A stretch of 64,000 nucleotides of DNA from Microbulbifer guangxiensis (lineage in GTDB: Bacteria > Pseudomonadota > Gammaproteobacteria > Pseudomonadales > Cellvibrionaceae): the NCBI RefSeq assembly GCF_021729075.1, contig NZ_JAJSAQ010000004.1, positions 248,001 through 312,000 on the forward strand, read 5' to 3'. Position numbers and translations under genes: made by a program. Every line of letters begins with the position of its first letter. Within the stretch, counting starts at the first letter, position 1. A model generated the notes under the pieces. It worked only from the letters and a program-made list of their open reading frames with translations. It was not told the DNA's origin and did no database searches. Of the stretch, positions 30,033 through 39,390 are shown in pieces.

Positions 30033-30584
30033 ATGATAAAGCGATCAATCCTTGCCCTGATTTTCCTCCTCCACTGGACTCCGGCATTCGCCAACAATGC
30101 TGAAATCACTGATCGTATGCAGGGGTATTGGGATGCTTACTCCGGCACTGATTTTATTGCTGCCGCCGAATATATCCTCCCATCCGACCTCGAGTTACTC
30201 AAAGAGGAGCTGTTACCTCTATTTCTCACGGCCGGCCAGAGCAGTAATCCGCAGGTACGAGCCTTTGCAGACCACTTCTTTGGAGACACTGATAATGGAA
30301 GTCGCAAGGATTTGAGTCGAACCGAAGTATTTGCTCGACTGAATCAGCTCGTTGCCGCAATGAGCCCTCAAACATTCGAAATACTGAACTCATCATCCAT
30401 CACAGTGACCGAAATCAGCATGACGGACAGCGAACACGGTGTCGTAGCGTATCAAGTCAGCATTCAGGGCACTACGGGGGAAGATTTCGAGCGCGTGGCC
30501 AAGAATAATTCAAAGTGGTACATCCGCCTGAAAGAAGCGCCCAGCACCACTGCTGGTAAATTCCGGATGATACTCGGCATATAA
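30033..30584 (+). CDS. Exported protein of unknown function
   Basis: 183 residues with a clear signal peptide (MIKRSILALIFLLHWTPAFA). Mature part is mostly helical, beginning NNAEITDRMQGYWDAYSGTDF, and ends KNNSKWYIRLKEAPSTTAGK followed by a short hydrophobic tail. No family recognised; the shape resembles small periplasmic proteins with a cystatin/NTF2-like fold, but that is a guess. Codon use and GC content are lower than in the neighbours, and it adjoins a degenerate frame and a broken gene, suggesting an acquired or decaying patch. Confidence 0.65.
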   Translation: MIKRSILALIFLLHWTPAFANNAEITDRMQGYWDAYSGTDFIAAAEYILPSDLELLKEELLPLFLTAGQSSNPQVRAFADHFFGDTDNGSRKDLSRTEVFARLNQLVAAMSPQTFEILNSSSITVTEISMTDSEHGVVAYQVSIQGTTGEDFERVAKNNSKWYIRLKEAPSTTAGKFRMILGI

Positions 30585-30636
30585 CTTTCCTATTGGACAT
30601 GCCTGCCACTTCACCGGACTGAAGTAATCAGTGTAA

Positions 30637-30668
30637 CCAGCTTGCCCTGGCGAGCTGGTATTTTTTTC
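30637..30668 (+). terminator. Terminator after the exported unknown protein
   Basis: ACCAGCT / AGCTGGT stem, extended by GC / GC pairing inside, followed by A and seven T residues. Confidence 0.8.
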
Positions 30669-30782
30669 AGGCAAGCTCCAAACTTGACGACACAGAATGT
30701 GTCCGCCCTGACCTTCTTTTCCTGATGCCTCAAAAAGAACAACAAGCTTTGCTGCTGACATCTTGAACGAGGCCTGCACTAT

Positions 30783-31709
30783 TCATCGTCGATGGTGCCC
30801 CTCAATCAGCTCTTGTTCGAGCCGCAGGAAACGGGCCGCATTACCGTAGAAGATCTTGCGTTTCTGCTCTTTCGTGAGGAATGGTGCCGACTCGATCGCC
30901 TCGATGGAGAGTTCTATGGCATCCGGCCAGAGCATCTGGCAGCTGCCAAACATGATTCTGTCGACAAAGCCTGCCTCTACCAGTTCGCGCAGGTGCTGGT
31001 GGAAAACCTCCCGTGGCAACGACCAGTTGATCCCTGCCACATCGACATAGACCTGTGAGTGCTCCTCCATCAGTGCCAGCATCTCCTCAAGCATCGGCCA
31101 ACCCGAATGGGTGACATAAACCCGCAGGTCCGGGTGGCGCTCCAACACCTGCTGCAAGCTGGCAGGATTGTTGAGAGTCAGGTCCCGCTAGGGGATAGTC
31201 GGCCGCCAGACCGCCTCATGGGGTAATATCCCCATGTGCACCCCGACAGGAACATCCAAGTCCTCTGCCAGGGAAAAATAAGGCTCCATCCTGGGTGCAT
31301 CGATGGCAATTCCCCTGCGCTGAGGCCTCGACTCGGTCAGCACCCAGCACTCCCCGCTCTGCAGGCGCTCGCGCAGGGTAGAGACACTGTCCCTGCCGCT
31401 GATCCCGCAGCCCGGCAGAATCCTCCCCGGTGCTTCCTGCCGGTATTCTTGCAGTTCGTGACCATCAGTCACTGCAAGAACAATATTGTGCTGCTCCAGG
31501 GCAGCGAGCGTTAACACCTGCAGTGCCGAGCTGGAACTGGGAGAAACAAAGTCCAATAGTAGATTCTGTTGATAGGGCTCGCGCACGGTGTACGAGTGCA
31601 GGTGCATATCAATAATCGGCGTCCTGTCAGCTGCATTCACCGGAGTGGCCAATGCGACAATGCAGCCCAGAAATGCACGATTTATCAGGCTTGTTGTCAT
31701 GGTTTTCAT
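30783..31709 (-). pseudogene. Amidohydrolase-family gene broken by an in-frame TAG stop
   Basis: Two open segments in the same frame together make one amidohydrolase of about 308 residues. The upstream part has a signal peptide (MTTSLINRAFLGCIVALATP), the metal motif PIIDMHLHSYTV and runs to AVWRPTIP, where a TAG (31188-31190) interrupts it. The downstream part resumes RDLTLNNPASLQQVLERHPD and contains VYVTHSGWPMLEEMLALMEE and RIMFGSCQMLWPDAIE. Relatives usually have Asp where this has Cys (FGSCQ), a metal ligand. A single nonsense change plus loss of a key residue points to an inactive gene. A sequencing error could explain the stop but not the Cys. Confidence 0.8.
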
Positions 31710-31786
31710 CCCTGACTTTCTTGTTCCTGATGAATGACCCGGAGCACTAAAACCCTCTGTAGCCCCGGGCTGAATCAATTGTGGCT

Positions 31787-33484
31787 TCAGGCAGACCTCA
31801 CCAGCCGTCCGCTCACATCTCCACGGTTCTTTGCGGAATTGCCGAATACTTTTTTCAACAGGAGGGCACCGCGCCGCCACCCGAGTATTGCCTGTGCGGT
31901 CAGCATGCCACCGAACATCGCCCCGGCCACGCCACAGCTCATGATGTCCTGCCCGGTCAGGTAGAGCCCCTTGATGCGAGTCCCGGGGCGCAGCCACTGT
32001 TGCCGGAAACGGCCGGGGTCGTGGTCGAGTCCGTAAATCTCCCCACGCTCATAAAAGCAGAAGTGTCGGGTCGATAACGGCGTGGACAGCTCGTGGTAAT
32101 CAATCTTTCCTCGCAGCTGCGGGAAGTGCCGATACAGATGCTCCAGCAGGCGTTGACTGAAACGCTCCTTGAGCTGCTCGTAACTTTGCCCTCGTTTACC
32201 CCAGGGCTTGTCCTGCCACTGCTCGAACCAGGCATAGGGGCCGGGAGCCACGATTTCTATGGTGGCCCGGCCGGGGTAACGCCTGCAGAATGTCGGGTCC
32301 TTGGCCGACGGGAATGAAATATACACCAGCGGGATTTCCGCGTCGGGGTCGTCAAGGAAGCGCTGGATATCAGCGCTGTAATCTTCACTCGGGTAAAGCC
32401 AGTAATTGGTCCTGGGCAGCCCGAGCTCTTCTGCCGTCTGTTGCAGGCCGATATACAGGCACAGGTGAGACATCGAGGGCTGCACCTGTGCCAGGTCATG
32501 GTGATAACCGGCCTGCTCCGTCGCGCTCTCGGGCAGCAGCTTTTCAAAGGTGTTGAAGACGCCAGTGCTGGAGATGACGACAGGCGCGGCGATCTCAGTG
32601 CCATCCTTCATGCGCACGCCACTGGCGCGATTGCCCTCCATGAGGATGGTATCCACCTCGGCATAGGTGAAGACTTCACCACCACCGGCCTGGATCTGCG
32701 GAACAATGGTGGCCGCGATCTCACTGGAGCCACCCACCGGATAATAGCCACCATAGAGATAGTGCTTCACGATCAGCGCATGGATGATGAAGCTGCCCTG
32801 TTTCGGCGGCATGCCATTATCGCCCCACTGGCCGGTCAGCGCCGCGATGAGCTTTTCGTTATCGGTCAGCTCACGCAGGACTTCGTAGGTGGTCCTGTTG
32901 AGATAATCCGGCAGCCGCCATTTTTTCCACAGTGAAATTAGCGGCGCGCACCACCCGGGCAGGATTTTTTCCAGCGTCAATAAACGCATGGCACGACCAA
33001 CGGCTGAGACTCGCTGCAGGTAACGCTGCAGGACCTGTTCCTCTCCGGGGAAGTGCTCCAGTAAACCGGAGATAAACTGCTCCCGCCCAGCGCGGATATC
33101 GAACTGCTCGTCGCCGATACAGATACGGTCGTAGGTGCTGTCCATTGGCGTCCATTGCAGCTGACCGCCGGAGAGGAAATCGAACAGCTTGCGGGTCATG
33201 GTCGGATGGCTGCCTACATCACCGATGTAATGCACCCCCACATCCCATTCATAGCCATTGCGCTCGTAGGCGTGGGTGAAGCCCCCGGCGGTATAGTGCT
33301 GCTCCAGCACCAGTACTTTCTTGCCGGCCGTACTCAGAAGCGCTGCCGTGGTCAGCCCGCCGATGCCGGAGCCGATGACGATGGCATCGTAGGGACCTTC
33401 GAGCCGGTTCGGACGGTAGCGCCTGCCCACACGAGTGTGCGGGCGGCGTGTTGGCTTGGATGTAGCAATATCCCGATCCGGCAT
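31787..33484 (-). CDS. FAD-dependent oxidoreductase of the RetSat/CrtI (carotenoid isomerase-retinol saturase) family
   Basis: 565-residue flavoprotein. After a basic N-terminus comes the dinucleotide motif IVIGSGIGGLTTAALLSTAG ending in VLVLEQHYTAGGFTHAYER, then the substrate region (GVHYIGDV) and a C-terminal FAD contact around LYLTGQDIMSCGVAGAMFGG. This pattern is shared by all-trans-retinol 13,14-reductase, plant/cyanobacterial carotenoid isomerase and bacterial relatives; the substrate may be a carotenoid, a quinone-like polyene or another lipid. No other carotenoid gene is in the window. Single gene, with the broken amidohydrolase downstream. Confidence 0.82.
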   Translation of the reverse strand: MPDRDIATSKPTRRPHTRVGRRYRPNRLEGPYDAIVIGSGIGGLTTAALLSTAGKKVLVLEQHYTAGGFTHAYERNGYEWDVGVHYIGDVGSHPTMTRKLFDFLSGGQLQWTPMDSTYDRICIGDEQFDIRAGREQFISGLLEHFPGEEQVLQRYLQRVSAVGRAMRLLTLEKILPGWCAPLISLWKKWRLPDYLNRTTYEVLRELTDNEKLIAALTGQWGDNGMPPKQGSFIIHALIVKHYLYGGYYPVGGSSEIAATIVPQIQAGGGEVFTYAEVDTILMEGNRASGVRMKDGTEIAAPVVISSTGVFNTFEKLLPESATEQAGYHHDLAQVQPSMSHLCLYIGLQQTAEELGLPRTNYWLYPSEDYSADIQRFLDDPDAEIPLVYISFPSAKDPTFCRRYPGRATIEIVAPGPYAWFEQWQDKPWGKRGQSYEQLKERFSQRLLEHLYRHFPQLRGKIDYHELSTPLSTRHFCFYERGEIYGLDHDPGRFRQQWLRPGTRIKGLYLTGQDIMSCGVAGAMFGGMLTAQAILGWRRGALLLKKVFGNSAKNRGDVSGRLVRSA

Positions 33485-33618
33485 GTCAGAACCTTTTTTT
33501 AATTATTCTGATTGCCACTTTAATAACACCCCGGGCCGTGCGCAATTACCAGTCAGCTCGCGGGGCTTGACCTCGACTACACTTTTCCCTCGATTCAGGC
33601 CAGATGACAGGGACCAAC

Positions 33619-34041
33619 ATGAAGGCGCTTTACACGGCAGTTGCTACAGCCACCGGCGGAAGGGACGGCAAAGCCAAGAGCGATGACGGCAGACTGGAGG
33701 TTGATCTCAGTGTGCCCGAAGAGATGGGCGGTGACGGCGGTAAGGGCACAAATCCGGAGCAGATGTTCGCCGCCGGCTATGCCGCCTGCTTTATCGGCGC
33801 AATGAAATTCGTCGCAGACAAAGAGAGTATCGACGTGCCGGATGGTGTCAGCGTGCGTGCAGAGGTGGGTATCGGCCCCGCAGGCAAGGGCTTTGGCCTG
33901 GATATCGACCTGCACATCAACTTGCCGGGTATGGACAAGGGCGATGCAGAGAAAATTGCCAACCGCGCCCACGACGAGGTCTGCCCCTATTCGAACGCCA
34001 CCCGCAACAATGTGGACGTGCGTTTGCATATCGACACCTGA
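33619..34041 (+). CDS. ohr: Organic hydroperoxide resistance protein (Ohr/OsmC)
   Basis: Thiol-dependent peroxidase that reduces organic and fatty-acid hydroperoxides. The ATG at 33619 begins MKALYTAVATATGGRDGKAK, the classic Ohr start, with AGGGA five bases upstream; an ATG five codons earlier is less likely. 140 residues. Both redox cysteines are present: FAAGYAACFIGA and DEVCPYSNATRNN. No OhrR gene or OhrR-type AT-rich operator was seen nearby. Confidence 0.95.
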   Translation: MKALYTAVATATGGRDGKAKSDDGRLEVDLSVPEEMGGDGGKGTNPEQMFAAGYAACFIGAMKFVADKESIDVPDGVSVRAEVGIGPAGKGFGLDIDLHINLPGMDKGDAEKIANRAHDEVCPYSNATRNNVDVRLHIDT

Positions 34042-34122
34042 TGCAGGTCCGTCCGAGCCTCCCCATATGTCTCGCCACTACATGATGGATGATGGCGAAA
34101 TGGCGAAAGGTATGGCAGGAGG

Positions 34123-35079
34123 TCAGTGGCCCGTCACCCCGTTGGCGACCTGGAAGGCGATCCGCGCCGCTGTGCGGGCACCGTGGTCTTCGATATCGAA
34201 GTACGGATTGAACTCGGCCAGGTCGGCCAGGCAGACCTTGCCGGACTCCAGTACCGTATCCAGCAGGGGCTCGAGCAACTCCAGCGGTACGCCGCGTGCA
34301 GCCGGGGCACTGACCGCAGGCATGACGGCTGCCGGCAAGACATCCAGGCAGACGGTCAGATAGACGAAATCCACCCCGCCGATAAAGTCGGCGATACGCT
34401 TCTGGGTCTGGTCGAGCGCCCAGGGCGTAATTTCCCGGTCGCGGATCACGCTGGCGCCGAGCTCATCGGCACGGTTGTACAGGGCAGGCGTGTTGGCGGC
34501 ATCGGAAGCACCGACGCACAGGTAATTGAACGGCTTGCCGTTGATCTCGCACTGTTCGGCGATCTGGTAGAAGGGCGTGCCCGATGACCCCTTGGGCTTC
34601 GGCAGTCGCAGGTCCAGATGGGCATCAAAGTTGACGATGCCGAGGGTCTTTTCCCGCTGCTGCTCACGCATCCAGCGGGCGACGCCCTGGTAGCTGCCGA
34701 AGGCAATTTCATGGCCGCCACCCAGCACCAGCGGGAAGTGCCCGTCGCTGAGCAACTCCGTGACCCGGGCACCGAGCAGGGACTGGGCCGACTCCAGATC
34801 CTCTTTCTCCACCCGTACGTTACCCGCATCGTAGAGCGGGGTGCCGAAGGTGGCGGGCAGGTTGGCCATCGCCATACGCAGGATACGCGGGCCCTTGGCG
34901 GCACCGATGCGACCCTTGTTGCGACGCACGCCCTCATCGGAGGCAAACCCGAGAATCGCCAGGCCCGGTGCACTGTCGAGCTGCAGTGGCGTGATGCGCT
35001 GGTGCCAGCGCTCGCCGGCCTTACCGTCTTCACGATCGGTGCGGCCACTCCACAGGCGCATATCAGCCAGCTGTAACAT
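34123..35079 (-). CDS. hutG: Formimidoylglutamase
   Basis: Last step of the direct histidine route: N-formimidoyl-L-glutamate to glutamate and formamide. Member of the arginase fold with manganese motifs [25 protein letters not shown] and [16 protein letters not shown]. 318 residues from the ATG at 35079, which has GGAGG five bases upstream; a TTG four codons earlier is the alternative. Overlaps the end of hutI, so the two are translationally coupled. Presence of HutG rather than HutF implies the formamide-releasing branch, not the N-formylglutamate branch. Confidence 0.93.
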   Translation of the reverse strand: MLQLADMRLWSGRTDREDGKAGERWHQRITPLQLDSAPGLAILGFASDEGVRRNKGRIGAAKGPRILRMAMANLPATFGTPLYDAGNVRVEKEDLESAQSLLGARVTELLSDGHFPLVLGGGHEIAFGSYQGVARWMREQQREKTLGIVNFDAHLDLRLPKPKGSSGTPFYQIAEQCEINGKPFNYLCVGASDAANTPALYNRADELGASVIRDREITPWALDQTQKRIADFIGGVDFVYLTVCLDVLPAAVMPAVSAPAARGVPLELLEPLLDTVLESGKVCLADLAEFNPYFDIEDHGARTAARIAFQVANGVTGH

Positions 35080-36292
35080 GTCTGCCTCCAAAGTAAATCT
35101 GGGCCGGTTTCAGGGCGCCGAATTCGTATGCCAGCTGGTCCGGGGTCTCCATGGGCCACAGCACCATGTCCGCCCGCAGCCCTGCTCGCAATACCCCGCG
35201 GGAGCAGCACAGGCCAAGCGCGCGGGCCGCCGAGCGGGTTACGCCGGCGAGGGCTTCGGCCGGCGTCAGGCCGAACAGGTTGCACCCCATGTTCATCATC
35301 AGCCGCAGCGAGGCGATGGGGCAGCTGCCCGGATTGAGGTCGGTGGACAGGGCCATGCACACACCGGACGCCCGCAGTGACTCTATCGGCGGCAGCTGGG
35401 TTTCTTTCAGGGTGTAGAAGGCGCCGGGCAACAACACCGCCACGGTGCCGTTCTCGGCCATGGCGGCCACATCCAGGTTGGTAATGTATTCCACGTGGTC
35501 GACCGACAGCGCACCCGCCCTGGCCGCCATGGCCGTGGCACCGCTGCGACTCAGCTGTTCGGCGTGCGCCTTGACCGGCAGATCCAGCTCCTGCGCCCGC
35601 TCGATGACCCGCTGGCACTGCTCGACGGAAAAAGCGATGGACTCGCAGAACATGTCCACCTGATCGGCAAGCTGTTCTTTGGCCACCGCCGGCAAAATCT
35701 CGTCGCACACCAGGTCGATGTACTCATCGGCACGACCATCGTATTCCGGCGGCAGGGCGTGGGCTGCGAGGCAGGTGGTGACGACCTCCACCGGGTAGTG
35801 CTGGGCCAGTCGGCGGGCCGTACGCAACTGCTTGAGCTCCGTGTCCAGCTCGAGTCCGTAACCCGATTTGACCTCCACCGTGGTAACGCCCTCGGCGAGC
35901 AACGCCTGCAGGCGCGGCTCTGCGGCCCGGTACAGCTGCTCGGCGCTGGCAGCGCGGGTGGCGCGGACAGTGGACAGGATGCCACCGCCGGAGCGGGCCA
36001 CCTCCTCGTAACTCTCGCCGCCGAGACGGCGGGCGAATTCCGATGCCCGGTGGCCGCCGTAGACCAGGTGGGTATGGCAGTCGATCAACCCCGGCGTAAC
36101 CCAGCAACCCTCGCCGTCCACGGTCTCATCGGCGGCACAATCCGGCAGCTCCTGGCGGGGCCCAATCCATACGATGCGGCCGCCGGTCACGGCAATCGCC
36201 ACATCCTCGATGGCACCGTAGCCGCCCGGAATCGACGGATCCATGGTGGCGGCATTGGCATTGGTAATCAGCAGGTCACAGCGTTCTGTCAT
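35063..36292 (-). CDS. hutI: Imidazolonepropionase
   Basis: Third enzyme of histidine degradation, opening the imidazolone ring to formimidoylglutamate. 409 residues from the ATG at 36292 ([20 protein letters not shown]). Amidohydrolase motifs: [16 protein letters not shown] with two metal histidines, [32 protein letters not shown] and [16 protein letters not shown] with the catalytic Asp. First gene of the hutI-hutG unit, divergent from hutC. The frame continues seven codons upstream to another ATG. Confidence 0.96.
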   Translation of the reverse strand: MTERCDLLITNANAATMDPSIPGGYGAIEDVAIAVTGGRIVWIGPRQELPDCAADETVDGEGCWVTPGLIDCHTHLVYGGHRASEFARRLGGESYEEVARSGGGILSTVRATRAASAEQLYRAAEPRLQALLAEGVTTVEVKSGYGLELDTELKQLRTARRLAQHYPVEVVTTCLAAHALPPEYDGRADEYIDLVCDEILPAVAKEQLADQVDMFCESIAFSVEQCQRVIERAQELDLPVKAHAEQLSRSGATAMAARAGALSVDHVEYITNLDVAAMAENGTVAVLLPGAFYTLKETQLPPIESLRASGVCMALSTDLNPGSCPIASLRLMMNMGCNLFGLTPAEALAGVTRSAARALGLCCSRGVLRAGLRADMVLWPMETPDQLAYEFGALKPAQIYFGGRHVTAG

Positions 36293-36452
36293 GGGTTCTC
36301 TTGTTCCCGGCATTCTCGCGCAAGAAACCTCAGGCTCCAGGGCGGCGCGGTTTTCCTTTTTCTAACCATAGTCGCTCGAGTAATTGTCGAGCGGATTTGT
36401 GCGGAGCAATCGGGCTGGCAATCCCGCCCCTGCGGCCCTACCAATTAGGGCG

Positions 36453-36504
36453 ACCGGCTTCGGGCACCGGCTTCGGGCACCGGCTTCGGGCACCGGCTTC
36501 GGGC
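36453..36504. repeat. Four tandem copies of a 13-bp unit
   Basis: Exact direct repeats of ACCGGCTTCGGGC, four in a row, then a partial fifth. They lie in the hutI-hutC divergent promoter region, about 160 bases from hutI and 140 from the hutC start. The unit is not a multiple of three, so coding is unlikely. Confidence 0.9.
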
Positions 36505-36597
36505 ACCGGCCAGGGCGGCAGACGACCAACAGGCCCCGCAGGACTTTACCGGCCGCCTTGACAGGCCCGGCAACGGGCAACATAGTAGCCACACCAT

Positions 36598-36619
36598 TTG
36601 TATATACAGGCATATACAA
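36598..36619 (+). promoter_or_regulatory. HutC-type operator
   Basis: Inverted repeat TTGTATAT / ATATACAA around 6 bases, 27 bases upstream of the chosen hutC start. TTGTATATAC half-sites are characteristic of HutC repressors. Likely autoregulation and, given the divergent layout, possibly control of hutI too. Confidence 0.8.
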
Positions 36620-36645
36620 CCAAGATTGAGACTCTACAGAAGTCC

Positions 36646-37440
36646 ATGAATACTGCAAGAAAGCCTTCATCCGGGGATACCAGGCCCTCAGCCCGGGACA
36701 ACCAGATCCCGGCCCAGGGGCACCAAAGGCCGGAGCAGGGCCATGAGCCCCGCTATGCGGCCATCAAGCGCCATATCCGTGACCGTATCGAGCGCGGCGA
36801 CTGGCCCGTGAATACCCGCGTGCCCTCGGAGAATCAGCTGGCCGAGGAATTCCAGGTAAGCCGCATGACTGCCCGCCGGGCCCTCAGTGAATTGACCGAT
36901 GAGGGAGTACTGATGCGGAGCCAGGGACTGGGTACCTTTGTCGCCGAACCCGTGCCGGCGGGATCGCTGCTGGAGATTCGCAACATTGCCGACGAAGTCT
37001 CTGCCCGCGGTCACAGTTATAGCAGCCGCATCCTGTGCCTGGAGGAAACCGCCGCATCGCCGGCGGTGAGCCGCGCCCTGGCACTGGCAGAAGGAGCAGC
37101 GGTGTTTCACTCGTTGATCGTGCACTGCGACAACCGCCTGCCGATCCAGTGGGAGGAGCGATTTACCAATCCGCGCCTCGCACCTGAATATCTGCAGCAG
37201 GATTTCTCCGTCTCCACACCCAATGCCTATCTCTCCGCGGTGGCACCGCTGACGGAAGTGGACACCACGGTGGAGGCCATTGCCGCCGATGAGCAGATCG
37301 CCCGCGCGCTCGAGATCGCTGCGGGAGATGCTTGCCTGCAGATCTGGCGGCGCACCATGAGCAGCACCGGCGTGGTCAGCTTTGCCCGCCTGGTCCATCC
37401 GGGCAACCGCTACCGCCTGGGCGCCCAACTGAGATTCTGA
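36646..37440 (+). CDS. hutC: Histidine utilisation repressor HutC (GntR family)
   Basis: Represses the hut genes until urocanate binds. I chose the ATG at 36646 because an earlier ATG at 36598 overlaps the operator. 264 residues: a Pro/Gln-rich leader, a GntR winged helix (RYAAIKRHIRDRIERGDWPV, SENQLAEEFQVSRMTARRAL) and a UTRA ligand-binding domain (GSLLEIRNIADEVSARGHSY to the C-terminus). Heads hutC-hutU-hutH; a palindromic repeat pair lies before hutU. Confidence 0.93.
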   Translation: MNTARKPSSGDTRPSARDNQIPAQGHQRPEQGHEPRYAAIKRHIRDRIERGDWPVNTRVPSENQLAEEFQVSRMTARRALSELTDEGVLMRSQGLGTFVAEPVPAGSLLEIRNIADEVSARGHSYSSRILCLEETAASPAVSRALALAEGAAVFHSLIVHCDNRLPIQWEERFTNPRLAPEYLQQDFSVSTPNAYLSAVAPLTEVDTTVEAIAADEQIARALEIAAGDACLQIWRRTMSSTGVVSFARLVHPGNRYRLGAQLRF

Positions 37441-37450
37441 CCCCATTCAT

Positions 37451-37532
37451 CGTCGTCCCGGCGCAGACCGGGATCCAGTGCCAGACTCTGGCGCAGGGGT
37501 TTCTGGATTCCGGGCGCGTCCCGGAATGACGG
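37451..37532. repeat. Inverted pair of palindromic repeats between hutC and hutU
   Basis: Left unit 37451-37478 reads CGTCGTCCCGGCGC and ends GGGATCCAG; right unit 37503-37532 begins CTGGATTCCGGG and ends GGAATGACGG, its inverted counterpart. A short GCCAGA/TCTGGC hairpin lies between them. Confidence 0.8.
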
Positions 37533-37562
37533 AGTTTTTACAAGATATTTGGCGAGGACAAC

Positions 37563-39239
37563 ATGGCCACAGACAAACGTCACGACCCCAGCCGCAAGAT
37601 TGCGGCACCGACCGGCACCAAGCTGAACGCCAAGAGCTGGCTCACCGAAGCGCCGCTGCGCATGCTGATGAATAACCTGCACCCCGATGTGGCCGAGCGC
37701 CCGGAAGACCTGGTGGTCTACGGTGGTATCGGCCGTGCCGCACGGGACTGGGAATGCTACGACAAGATCGTCGAAGTGCTGAAACGCCTCGAGGAGGATG
37801 AAACCCTGCTGGTGCAGTCCGGCAAGCCGGTGGGCGTATTCAAGACCCACGCCGATGCTCCCCGTGTATTGATTGCCAACTCCAACCTGGTGCCGCACTG
37901 GGCTACCTGGGAGCACTTCAACGAACTGGATAAAAAAGGGCTGGCCATGTATGGCCAGATGACCGCCGGCTCCTGGATCTACATTGGCTCCCAGGGCATT
38001 GTGCAAGGCACCTACGAAACCTTTGCCGCGGTAGCCCGCAAGCACTTCGACGGTGAAGCAAAGGGTAAATGGGTCCTCACCGGTGGACTCGGCGGCATGG
38101 GCGGCGCCCAGCCACTGGCGGCGACCATGGCCGGCTTCTGCATGATCGCCGTTGAGTGCGACGAGACCCGCATCGACTTCCGTCTGCGCACCGGCTATGT
38201 GGACAAAAAAGCCACCAGCCTCGACGAGGCGCTGGAGATCATCAATGGGGCGATGGAAAGGGGCGAGGCAATTTCCGTTGGCCTGCTCGGCAACGCCGCC
38301 GACATTTTCCCCGAGATCGTCGAACGCGGCATCGAGCCCGATGTAGTCACCGACCAGACTTCCGCCCATGACCCACTGAATGGATACCTCCCCAGAGGCT
38401 GGACCATGGAGCAGGCCGCCGAGATGCGCAAGCAGGACGAAGCCCTTGTCGTGAAGGAAGCCAAGAAATCCATGGCGATCCAGGTGCAGGCCATGCTGGA
38501 CCTGCAGGATCGCGGCGCGGCCACGCTGGATTACGGCAACAACATCCGTCAGATGGCGTTCGAGGAAGGGGTAGAAAACGCCTTCGACTTCCCGGGCTTT
38601 GTCCCCGCCTATATCCGCCCGCTGTTCTGTGAGGGTATCGGCCCGTTCCGCTGGGCCGCCCTGTCCGGCAACCCGGAAGATATCTACAAGACCGATGCCA
38701 GGGTGAAGGAGCTGATTCCGGACAATCCGCAACTGCACAACTGGCTCGACATGGCCCGCGAGCGCATCCAGTTCCAGGGTCTGCCCGCGCGCATCTGCTG
38801 GGTGGGACTGAAGGACCGCGCACGCCTGGCGCTGGCCTTCAACGAGATGGTGGCCAGCGGCGAGCTGGAAGCCCCGGTGGTGATCGGCCGCGACCACCTG
38901 GACAGCGGTTCCGTCGCCAGCCCCAATCGCGAGACCGAGGCCATGATGGATGGCTCCGATGCGGTCTCCGACTGGCCGCTGCTCAACGCGCTGCTGAATA
39001 CCGCTTCCGGTGCCACCTGGGTTTCCCTGCACCACGGCGGCGGTGTGGGTATGGGCTTCAGCCAGCACTCCGGCGTGGTGATCGTCTGTGACGGCACCGA
39101 AGCGGCGAAAAAGCGCATCGAGCGTGTGCTGTGGAACGACCCCGCCACCGGTGTGATGCGCCACGCCGATGCCGGCTACGACATTGCCAAAAACTGTGCA
39201 CGGGAGCAGGGGCTGGACCTGCCGATGCTGAAAGACTGA
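37563..39239 (+). CDS. hutU: Urocanate hydratase (urocanase)
   Basis: NAD-containing hydratase that turns urocanate into imidazolonepropionate; 558 residues, the standard size. Segments: [20 protein letters not shown] for NAD binding, [20 protein letters not shown], and [20 protein letters not shown] with the conserved cysteine. Start [18 protein letters not shown] has GGCGAGG upstream. Second gene after hutC. Confidence 0.98.
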   Translation: MATDKRHDPSRKIAAPTGTKLNAKSWLTEAPLRMLMNNLHPDVAERPEDLVVYGGIGRAARDWECYDKIVEVLKRLEEDETLLVQSGKPVGVFKTHADAPRVLIANSNLVPHWATWEHFNELDKKGLAMYGQMTAGSWIYIGSQGIVQGTYETFAAVARKHFDGEAKGKWVLTGGLGGMGGAQPLAATMAGFCMIAVECDETRIDFRLRTGYVDKKATSLDEALEIINGAMERGEAISVGLLGNAADIFPEIVERGIEPDVVTDQTSAHDPLNGYLPRGWTMEQAAEMRKQDEALVVKEAKKSMAIQVQAMLDLQDRGAATLDYGNNIRQMAFEEGVENAFDFPGFVPAYIRPLFCEGIGPFRWAALSGNPEDIYKTDARVKELIPDNPQLHNWLDMARERIQFQGLPARICWVGLKDRARLALAFNEMVASGELEAPVVIGRDHLDSGSVASPNRETEAMMDGSDAVSDWPLLNALLNTASGATWVSLHHGGGVGMGFSQHSGVVIVCDGTEAAKKRIERVLWNDPATGVMRHADAGYDIAKNCAREQGLDLPMLKD

Positions 39240-39264
39240 TTGGCGATACAGCCATTGCTTATGT

Positions 39265-39357
39265 CGTCATCCCGGACCCGATCCGGGATCCAGAGAAAGT
39301 GCCAGAGGAACATCTGGCACTTTGATGCTGGTAACCGGCCTGCGCCGGCGTGATAGG
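39265..39357. repeat. Composite repeat between hutU and hutH
   Basis: Left palindromic unit 39265-39293 (CGTCATCCCGGA...GGGATCCAG), a central perfect 11-bp hairpin AAAGTGCCAGA / TCTGGCACTTT (39297-39324), and an inverted right unit 39328-39357 containing CCGGC-CTGC-GCCGG. The three-part layout resembles BIME-type elements. Confidence 0.8.
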
Positions 39358-39390
39358 AAACCAAAGAATTTATTTTCGGTGAAAAAGTTT

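Noticed and set aside
31188-31190. Recoding of the TAG as pyrrolysine or another amino acid
   Set aside because: No pyl genes are visible, gammaproteobacteria of this kind do not use it, and the Asp-to-Cys change nearby supports gene decay.
36453-36504. CRISPR-like repeats
   Set aside because: The 13-bp units are contiguous with no spacers and no cas genes occur.
37410-39164. 584-residue open frame opposite hutU
   Set aside because: Antisense shadow of urocanase with no plausible start.
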